DNA of 64,000 bases from Xanthostigma xanthostigma (Eukaryota > Arthropoda > Insecta > Raphidioptera > Raphidiidae), in contig OY754465.1 of NCBI GenBank assembly GCA_963575645.1, forward strand, positions 60,287,901 to 60,351,900, read 5' to 3'. Positions within the stretch are counted from its first letter, which is position 1; each line of letters opens with the position of its first letter. Below, piece after piece: positions 12,318 to 21,300 of the stretch. The notes under the pieces were generated by a model. That model ran no database searches. It worked only from the letters and a program-made list of their open reading frames with translations, and was not told where the DNA came from. The position numbers were made by a program, and so were the translations under genes.

Positions 12318-12389
12318 GCCCGGTGGCCGAGCGGTTAAGACGTAAGGCCAGTAATGGCAGGGTCTAGGGTTCGATTCCCGCCAACATCA
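12318..12389 (+). pseudogene. tRNA-like (Leu/Ser-type) sequence
   Basis: TGGCCGAGCGGTTAAGAC matches the A-box/D-arm of class II tRNAs, and GGGTTCGATTCCC is a perfect B-box/T-arm. The 5' and 3' ends do not pair into a good acceptor stem and the anticodon arm is poor. It is likely a tRNA pseudogene or SINE head. It joins directly to a 5'-truncated Helitron. Confidence 0.6.
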
Positions 12390-12717
12390 TTGGAAGAGTT
12401 TGTTTGGTTGAACGCGCTAATCTCAGCAACTACTGGTTCGAATTAAATTTTTTTTTTGTTGGATAGCCCATTTATCGAGGAAGACTGTAGGCTATATAAA
12501 TATCACGCTACGACCAATAGGAGCGGAGTATCAATGAAAAATGTTGTAAAATATAACTCTAAATTTGTCCGTCCGACAGAAACTTTTGAACTGTAACTCC
12601 GAACATCATGTAATTTGGACACAACATTCATCTCGGTAAACTAAGATGAACGTGCGTTCTCATGTCCCTCCCCCCCATTCGTTCTTTTGCACTCGGGTGA
12701 AGCCGGGTGGGACCGCT
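12390..12717 (+). mobile_element. Helitron-like element, AGAGTTTGTTTGGTT family, 5'-truncated
   Basis: Shares AACGCGCTAATCTCAG, TTGTTGGATAGCCCATTTAT and the 3' part GGTGAAGCCGGGTGGGACCG with 28957-29645. The terminal CTAG is altered here (GCTATAG). Confidence 0.6.
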
Positions 12718-13033
12718 ATAGTTATGAATAAAAACAAAAAACTGAAGCTAATAAAATTTCAAAATGCCTTATGGACTTTTTTTGCAAACAAAATTTCGCA
12801 AAGTTAAAAATTAAAGGCGTGGTTAGGCGGCATAGACCCCGCTACCCTTCAGACAGATCTACGATTTAGTGTGTAGAAATTACAAATGAAGTGTTACACA
12901 AATTCTCATGGTGCTTCAAGTACCCACTCAAAAATGTTTGATAGCTCTCCTATTAACAGTTGATTGAAAACAAAAAATGTTATGGGAAATTCTACTATAG
13001 AAATCAATCGAATTCTATACGTTCTTTACTTAC

Positions 13034-13161
13034 GGCACAAATGAAAGATGGCGTCGCAGGCGCTGATTTCCGACAGGAAGTTGTTTCCGAGTCCCTGGCC
13101 CTCAGAGGCTCCTTTGACCAAACCGGCAATGTCCACAATGTTAAGGAAAGCAGGAACCTTG
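13034..13161 (-). CDS. OLA1: OLA1 internal exon with the G3 (DIAG) motif
   Basis: This 128-nt exon encodes [20 protein letters not shown] and then [22 protein letters not shown]. It holds the G3/Walker B motif DIAG and the glycine-rich LVKGA-GQGLGN loop typical of OLA1/YchF ATPases. The acceptor is TATTGCAG and the donor TGCC|GTAAGT. Phases 2 in and 1 out match both neighbours: the split codons give Ser at the start and Arg at the end. Confidence 0.95.
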
Positions 13162-13500
13162 CTGCAATACAGAGAAACGTTACAGTAGTACAAACATCAA
13201 CTGTGCATTTTCAGAGCCCCAACGCAACGACGAAAATAATAAACTGTTTGTTAAAGATTAATTAAAAACTTAGTGATAAAAATTGATTTGTTGAAATAAT
13301 TAATTACTTTTCATTAACATTACTCCACAGAAATCACATGGGCGAGTATTCTAATGTTACAAAAATAAAACTAAATATCGAAAACACCTGCCCGTCGGAA
13401 AATTCCAGCCCCTCAAAAGTTCAGAATCTTGAAATCATGACACCGTTCCTCCCCCTCCCGACACATGTATGATTTACCCCGAAATCCATTCACAATTCTC

Positions 13501-14105
13501 ACCGAGCGGGGTGACGTAGCGGTGAGAGCACTAGACTCGCATTTGGGAGGTACCGGGTTCGAATCCCGGCGGGGGCAGATGTGGCTGAGACTTTTTCCTG
13601 CTGCCTCTCGGAACCCAAAGGAATGGTGAGACCTCGGGTGAGAATTGCGCCGAACTGTCCTAAGGGGGGTTTTTGACAGCTAACCTAGCCTCCACCACGC
13701 TTTTCTAAATCAATGTTTACCTTATGCCTCCATAGTTTACCTGTCAAAAACCCCCCTTAGGACAGTTCGGCGCATTTCTCACTAGAGGTCTCACCTTGCC
13801 TTTGAGTTCCGAATTCCTGTACCGGTCATCTTGTTGAGATTTTCCATGGTTTCCTCAACAATTTCAGATAAATATCGAGATGGTTCCTTATTCAAGGCCA
13901 TGGCCGGTTACCTGTCACACTCCTATGCTCAAAATTTTATCCTAATGTCCTAAAATTCCTTCATTCGACCATCGCTATTAAATAAGTGGAAATTTAAAAA
14001 AATGTAGAAAATAACGGGAAGTGTGATAGATGGAAAATAGTAATGGTGCGAATGGTGTCTGTTATGACATAAAGTTGAGAAACAGACGTTAAACGCATTA
14101 TTATT
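13501..14105 (+). mobile_element. tRNA-derived SINE with 13-bp target duplication
   Basis: ATTCACAATTCTC occurs at 13488-13500 and again at 14106-14118, an exact 13-bp target-site duplication. The element starts ACCGAGCGGGGTGACGTAGC (A-box), then has the perfect T-arm CCGGGTTCGAATCCCGG, and ends in an ATT-repeat tail. It is interrupted by a foldback at 13610-13810; without it the SINE is about 400 bp. A second copy is at 57921-58305. It lies in an OLA1 intron. Confidence 0.85.
13610..13810. mobile_element. Foldback MITE nested in the SINE
   Basis: Arms of about 70 bp, including a perfect core GCCGAACTGTCCTAAGGGGG…TTTTTGACAG and its complement. The 57921 SINE copy lacks this block, so it is a later insertion. 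Confidence 0.8.
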
Positions 14106-14543
14106 ATTCACAATTCTCCGATACTGAACATGAATAATGCACAGCTACATGTGTACTACCGTATAGTTGGCAATAGTTGGAGCTTTTTTCCTAGCAACTA
14201 AATTCGCACAAAGCAGAAGCACAGAGCCATAAAGTAAAATTGAGAGGAAAATGTCATTGTGAACGACTTTTTCCCCTTTTTTTTGGCACAGTCGTCGTCG
14301 GCGCGTTGGATTTGCATTTCAAATGAGCGGCAGCGTCAGGCAGGCAGCTATAGGCCGCCGCCGCCAAAGCTCGCGCAATATATAATATGCACGGTGCACA
14401 CGTGGAGTAAGTCCTCGTCCACACGCGACATTTTTCAGTAAGACAGGACGATCACAGCGCAAATAATCTCATAAGCAAGCCCTCAACAGTAAAACACCGT
14501 AAACATTTACATACTTTGCCAAATTTTCCAATAAGCAAAAACA

Positions 14544-15142
14544 TCATACCTATATTATTAATACGCTAAGGTTAAAGATGTTTGCCTTCCTTTTTAGAAA
14601 AAACCTCACAATTTCTCCACATAAATTATATATCATTTTACAGATAATTGCTTGCTCTACTGACATTGACAACTAAAAAATTTATTATTGCTTTTGTTTT
14701 TGTAAATTAATTAAAATACAGCAACGCTGAATAACGTCTGCCATCTGACGGCTTTAATTTTGAAACAACGTCAACACTTCGATCTGTCATCTGACCTTCA
14801 TATTGTAATACAACAGACACAATACTGCATACTGCCATCTAACGGCTTTAATTTTGAAACAGCGAGCAATGTTGAACAAGTCACAGCAATGCTGCATGAT
14901 GCCATCTGACGGCTTAGCTCAACGCTTTTGCTACTTGCGCCTCTATATGACAATTTTAGTAAAATACTTCTTCGATCTGTCATCTGAGCTTTATATTGTA
15001 ATACAACAAAAAGAAGAACGTTATAAGCAGTGTGCAAAATTAGAAACGAATTGAATACCCGCAATCATATTTAAAAAATAATTTTGTAAAGTGATAATTA
15101 TTATACTTATTTAGTGCGAATAATTCGCACAGGTCACACTAG
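14544..15142 (+). mobile_element. Helitron-like non-autonomous element, copy 2
   Basis: Same ends (A|TC … CACACTAG|T) and the same pre-terminal GTGCGAATAATTCGCAC hairpin as 4769-5358. Confidence 0.72.
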
Positions 15143-15178
15143 TTTTTTTTTTTAATATTCGAAAGAACAGATTATATT

Positions 15179-15605
15179 GGGTGACCGGTAACAGTTTGTA
15201 TTCCTCTCGGGAGAAGATTTTGACTAATTTGAAATCACTTGGGGGTCGGAAATGCGTCATTTTTTATGACAATGACACTTCTGTAAAGAATTTTAATTTA
15301 ATTTGTTTTTAATTTACTGTAAGTTTTAACACACAACATAAAATCTAACAGTAAATTTCGTCGATTTTAGCTTTAGGAAGGTTGACCAAATAATAAGCTA
15401 TCAGATCATGGAAAAACTCAGGCCACAAAGTGAGAATATATTTTTTTTTTATATTTAACTTCCAAAATTCAGATCTTTGTAAAAAGGAAACCGAAGTCAA
15501 TTTTTTTCAAAAATAACGCATTTCTGACCCCCAAGTAATAGAGGTTAAATAATTCCAAATTAGTCACATAGTTTTAGTGAGGAATACGAGCAATAACCGG
15601 TCACC
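15179..15605. mobile_element. MITE with GGGTGACCGGT-type long inverted ends
   Basis: GGTGACCGGTAACAG…TATTCCTC on the left and GAGGAATACGAGCAATAACC…GGTCACC on the right form inverted ends of about 90 bp with matching inner blocks (CTTGGGGGTCGGAAATGCGT and its complement). Confidence 0.75.
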
Positions 15606-15978
15606 TGTTATATCTAGAGTCGTAATGGGTTATATCACGACAAACTGTAACAATGTTTTTCAAACGATGGTTACCGAGTTTTAACAGTCTCATGAGAGTT
15701 GTAACACCATTACGCACGAAACGATATTGTATTTTTGCTCCTACTAGAAAATAGGTGTTTTTCACTTAATTTGCAAAATTATTAACGGTTCCCTTTTAAA
15801 CAAGCGGAATTTCTAATTGTAGGTTATAAAAAAAACACTGAGAGACAAAATTGGTACAGAGCGATCAGTTTTGTTTACTTTACCGAACTAGTGCGTAATG
15901 GGTAACTTTAATTCGGAGAAGGGAAAGCTTTTCACGCTTCGTCCTAACGCGTCTAAAGAATTAAAAAAAAAAAACCCT

Positions 15979-16239
15979 TTGCACTCCGGGAATGCCGGCG
16001 GAAGTGAAAACTTGAATATTTACGTCTTACGAATTTTCGATCAAAATGGTTTGTATCATAGATTGCATTTTTATGTACGATATTTCAACGCTAGATGTCT
16101 AACGTTGTATAAACAATTACTATCACTTAGAGAGTTTTCTCGCTCACCCAGTTCTTACTTTTCCTAACGCGAGTTCAACATTTTTTACCCATTACAAAAA
16201 AAGTGTACAACGCCGCTAAAGAAGTTTTCACTTCAAAAA
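15979..16239. mobile_element. Small MITE, TTGCACTCCGGGA family, copy 1
   Basis: Left block TTGCACTCCGGGAATGCCGG…GAAGTGAAAACTT, right block GAAGTTTTCACTTC. A shorter copy is at 25451-25616. Confidence 0.6.
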
Positions 16240-17186
16240 CATTTGGTTCTCCTTTCTCTGAGAGTATTTAGAATTCGTTTTGAAAGTTTGGGTCTACTTT
16301 TCTGTAACATTTTGTATGCAAGTAGTCTATGCAGAACACGCACTGTATGCATAAATGTTTTACGTGAACTACAAAATGAATTGCTCGTATAACGATTTTT
16401 TCTGTGTACCGATTTTTCCTTTACATACTTTTCCCTCGCCGCGACGGGTTAAATTATTATTGATTGGTATTACTGAGAACATCTGTTCAAAACTTCAAAC
16501 AGTAAAATAAAAATATGGGTACCTATTGAAAAAAGTGTAAGTGACATATTCGAGGTGTCAGACATTTTAAATGGTTCATGTTATTTGCCAGAGAACATTA
16601 TTCTGGCGTTTTGGTTGAAGTTTTTAAGCTATCCAATTAAAAAAACAAACAGTATCTATAAATTTTTACATGTCGTCAAAACAACATCTTTCGAAAAATT
16701 TAGAGGGAAAACGCCCCAAAATCAAGAAAAGTCATAGAGGAAATAGGTGTCAGACTAGGCCTAATGGAGACATATACAAAGTTTGGAGAGAGTATGTGTC
16801 AGTAAAATTTTTTCCCGACGGGCACTCTGACTATTATTTATAGTACCTACCTCGCCTATGATTTCAATTGACTTGTTTAATATGTTCGCTACCTTAAAGT
16901 AGCAGCCATTATTTAGTTGTTGTAATACCTTGCATTTGAAGCTCATCTAATATAATTATTGGCAAAATATTTGATCGCTGTCAAGTTATTTTTTTAGTTG
17001 CAAATAGTTAGTCGCCTGGAAAATTATTTCCCAAAAAATATTACACCAATGTTCTTCACCCTTGATTCACTGAGACTTTTGCCCCTAACTTCTTCGAAAA
17101 CCCTTGCTGTACGAAATAAAAGGATGTTCGGGTTTTAAAAAGCCACGCTGTATATTTGGTAGATAGATTTTCAATATTAAACTTAC
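16240..17186. other. OLA1 intron, nothing recognised
   Basis: AT-rich unique-looking sequence with no exon, repeat pair or RNA gene that I can support. The same holds for 17252-18240, between the OLA1 exon and the AK9 3' end. Confidence 0.5.
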
Positions 17187-17251
17187 CTTACGGGTTTGTA
17201 ATAATCGCATAGGTAGTCAAACCTATCGTCAGGAACCGGTACTCGACGTGC
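17187..17251 (-). CDS. OLA1: OLA1 internal exon (switch I to ARVPVPDDRF-like segment)
   Basis: This 65-nt exon reads RRVPVPDDRFDYLCDYYKPV, which matches the OLA1 segment just after the G1/switch I region (human-type RVPVPDERFDFLCQYHKP). The acceptor is TTGTTTTAG and the donor AG|GTAAGT, in phase 2, which joins perfectly to the next exon. Read from the acceptor it starts in phase 0 and codes two extra residues (Ala-Arg) before the conserved RVPVP. It lies about 8.4 kb downstream of the start exon, and the whole AK9 gene lies between them. Confidence 0.9.
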
Positions 17252-18259
17252 CTAAAACAAGAAAATCGGTTACAACATCCAAATGTGAAAAATGGAATGT
17301 TCGGAAATACATCACGAAACAAAATACAGAAAAGTATCGCTAAATCTTCATTATTGAAAAAATAAATGAACCATTTTGGCTTTATTATAATAATGAGGAA
17401 ATTATTTATGTTATATTCACAATTTGTACAATCTATATATATTATTTAAAACACAAGCCCTATTTCTCTAGTCAATCCGCCAGCAATCTCTACTCAACCG
17501 ATTGACACGTTTTTTTTTTAAACTGAAGCCTTCAGTCCACAGATGTGTTATCACTATTTTTTTTTGGTGAAATTTCTTTGAAAGGGCTTCTTTCAAGCGA
17601 TAATAGTAAAAAAGACGAGGGGGTAGCGGGGTGAAGAGGAACGTAAGGAGAGAAAATCCTTCGATGTTCACGAGACATGAGTGTGAGAGAAATGCAAATA
17701 TGTACGTATGTCGGAGATTTTACAAACAGTTTGACAAGTCGACTTTGACAATTGAAGTGTATACTTAAATTAGTTAGTTTTTTAGCGCAAATATTTCAAA
17801 TATTAATAGACAAATAAATTTTATTTTATTTTCCAAACAATTTAAGAACGTGTAAGTTTATGTTAATTTAATGCCAAAATAGAGTTTTTAAATATTACAT
17901 GGACTGTACAAGTCTAAAATTTGGTCTCAGATCAGAAAAAAATAGTGAAAATCGTAAATGTATCAAATGAGGTTAGATTTTCTAAAAATGAATCTCATAC
18001 ATTTTCTTTGAATTTATAACCAATTAAATATAGAGACAATTTGATGGATCAAGCTAAATCAAAAGAAAAATAACTGCAAATGGAAACTAATGCAAGAGCA
18101 ATAAAATTATTGTCGTAGATCTGTATCAAAATATCGATTTTTGAAAACAATATGAAAATACATGCAAAAGGTTTTGCATGGGTACACTAGTATAAATTGA
18201 ATTCCGGAAGCTAATTAAAAAAATAACAGTTTAAAAAAACAATACATTATAAATTTCTT

Positions 18260-18265
18260 TTTATT
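18260..18265 (-). terminator. AATAAA poly(A) signal of AK9
   Basis: AATAAA on the minus strand lies 56 bases downstream of the AK9 stop codon (18321-18323) in T/A-rich sequence. It gives the nested gene its own 3' end inside the OLA1 intron. Confidence 0.6.
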
Positions 18266-18320
18266 TTTTGTTTGTTTACATAACAAATTTTCAAATTTTT
18301 ATATTTTATCAACTTCAATA

Positions 18321-21300
18321 TTACATTTCACCGCCACCTTTATTTTTTAGTCCTTCTCCAACATATCTTCTGTCCATGTAAGTAACAGAGCTGGGAGTGC
18401 TCAACGACAAGGATGAGTTATCGCCGCTGGCGTCTAATTGGCTATCAATTGCCGAGGCTGATGCTTCCGTCTGATATTTCTCCTCATCATGAGTCCTCAA
18501 CTCAGGCATTTCTATGTACGGGTTCAGAAGTTTTCTAAATAGCGAAGCCGAGCTGGCGATTATTCTGCACTTTTCCACAAACATTTTACTAGCATGACGG
18601 TACAATTCTACTGCTTCGGGCGGCGTTTTTTCGTGATGTATTTTCAAGAACAGGCCAATGTTAATTGCAGCCGAAACGAAAGGATCCAAACAGGGATATT
18701 TGGGTCGCATGATGTGAGCATTCATGGAGGCATCAGTCAAAATCTTAGCGTGGTGCTGTTGCAAAAAGCCTAGTGTTGGCAAGCCCTCGCATATTGGCGG
18801 ATCAGTAGGTATTGAATTCATAAAATTGATAGTTTTGTTCGCGTACTTGCTCGGGTATTTCATGAATTTTTTAAGACATTTGGCGGTGTCGAAGAGGAAC
18901 GTTTGTCCTCGATATAAAACGGCGAAATGAGACAATCCCATGACCAAGCGGCGCCTGGGAAGATTGTCCCAGAATGTTACTATGCAATAACCTTTCTGGA
19001 ATAACATCGGGGCTTCTGAAACATCGTTGATTTGTAAAGTTCGCGGCAGGTCTATTGGCAGTTTAGAGCTATTGAAGGGCGGAATAAAGTACTTTGGATT
19101 TTTGTAAAACTTCGCGTAATGTTTTTTACAAACCCAGTAATAATATTCGTTATACTGAATCAATCCTCTTCTGTCGGGCGGCATTGTGGTCTGTTCGAGA
19201 GCTTGCTCGAGTTGCAGACAACATGGACAATAATTGAAATATCTGCTACGATGATCCAGAAACTCTTCTTGAGTTACACACATATGTTCCAGCGGCGAAG
19301 CTTGGTTTGATTTAAACATGTAAATGTATGAAACGATTTCGTTGAAGACGTCAAAAATTAAATGTTTACATTCCGTCCACAATGCCCATTTGGTAAATTC
19401 GTAAGGCACTTTTACAAGATTGTAATAATTCTGCTGAGTCCATATTCTAAACAACTCCTCGTTTGCTGCCCATTTCGCAAATCGATTATCCAAGAATTCA
19501 TGCGAAAACACAGGAATATGTGTTCTGGTTTGATTTTCAGTTGACAAACACAAATGAATGAAATCTGTGTTGGCTTCCAAGTCCATTATAAGAAAAGGAA
19601 GAAGACCGACTGCTTCCAATTCTAAAATTTCTGATTTTGATACTGGAAATCCATCGAAAACGACCCCCTGGGTGATTCCTTTAGAGTCTAAACCAAAAGA
19701 TTCAACTGCTTTAAAAACATAATGGTCGGTCAACAACCATCCAGAGCGTAAAATTCCATCTATGGTATGAGCTAGATAGCTGTCTGGTAGTTCCCTCAGT
19801 ACATAACGTATTGCTTCTCCACGCGTGATTACTTTCAAGCCCAGTTCTTTCGATATTCTGTTTGCCAAACAAGACTTCCCGCATTTTGGTGGTCCAATTA
19901 TTGCAATTCTTAAAGGAAATAGAGGAAACGGACAATTGTTTTGACAAACATATTTTAAAGGATCATCTTCGAATTTTCGTTTATTTTCCATTCCAGCAAG
20001 AAAAAATATGTACTGTCTGTGTATGATAGGAAAAATTAATTCCTTCTGTTCTAGTGGAAGAAACATCTGCATTAGAATTTCATTTTCAAATATTTGTACT
20101 GGGCATGTGCGCCCAAATCTACTAAGGAAATAATAACCGGCATCAAGTAACTGTTCGGCTTCTTCCATGGAAATATTAAAAATTCGTTCGTAAGTGGATT
20201 TATTACTAAATTTGTATTTGTCCAGAACGTAACGGGCTTCTAAAAATGGACTATGAAATAATTTATCATTGAAAAATTCATGATACGGTATTTTTTCTTC
20301 TTCAAGAAAACTGCGCAAATTCATTAGGCCTTCCATGTCTCTATCAAACTGTTCACTAATTTCAACAGTCAGTTTTTCAGCAACTGTATCTTCAGTCTCC
20401 TTTAGAGGTACCAATTCAGGTTTTGGCATCAACTCATCTAATATTTGGTTAACTTCTTCCATATCTATTTCTTCCTGTATTGAATCATACACATAGGAAG
20501 TCCGTTGTAATGGGAAGTAATAATCACCCTCATTTTCAATCGATTCAGTTTCTTCTAGTTCATGGATAGCTGGCATTGCACCTTCAGCAAACGGGTCAAT
20601 TTTATTTTCGTCTCCCATTACCAATCCATTCAAATTATCTTCGTTCATTTCATTTTCCTGCTCCAAATTGCTCAACCAATTTAAATAATGTTCTTGACAT
20701 TTTTGCGCCATCAACAATTCAAATTTTTCATCGCGCTCTGTTTTCCAATATTCTAGCGATATTTCAAATCTTCTTTCAGCTTCCTGCTGTTTTTCTTTAA
20801 GGATTGTTTTGCATTCATCAAAATATTGCATATAAATTCGTTCCTGAACTTGTTCAAGATCAACTTTCATTTCGACAACGACACTAGGAATAAGAAATTC
20901 CTCTTTTATGTTTTCTAGATCATTAAAGTGTCTTGGAAATCCGTCCAAAACAAAACCCGACGTAATAAACGGCTCATTTAACCATAGCTGTTCAAAAGCC
21001 ATTTTAAATAGATCCTTCGGAAGAGTTGTACCGTTTTTTAAATAATCGTAAACAAAAGCAGAAGCTTGACTATTGTAATTTGTATCAGCATTGTTTTCCC
21101 TGAATAATCTAGTACACACGTCTTTTCTACTTTCTATGTATTTATCCCTTGAAATGTATTGACTTATCATCTCGAACGAGTCGATATAACAAAGACCCCA
21201 TAAATCGGCTAGCTTCTTTGAAAAAGTAGTTTTTCCGCTACCCAGAGGTCCAGCCACGCATATTCTTACCGGCGGATATATAGCAGGTGGATGTAGGTAT

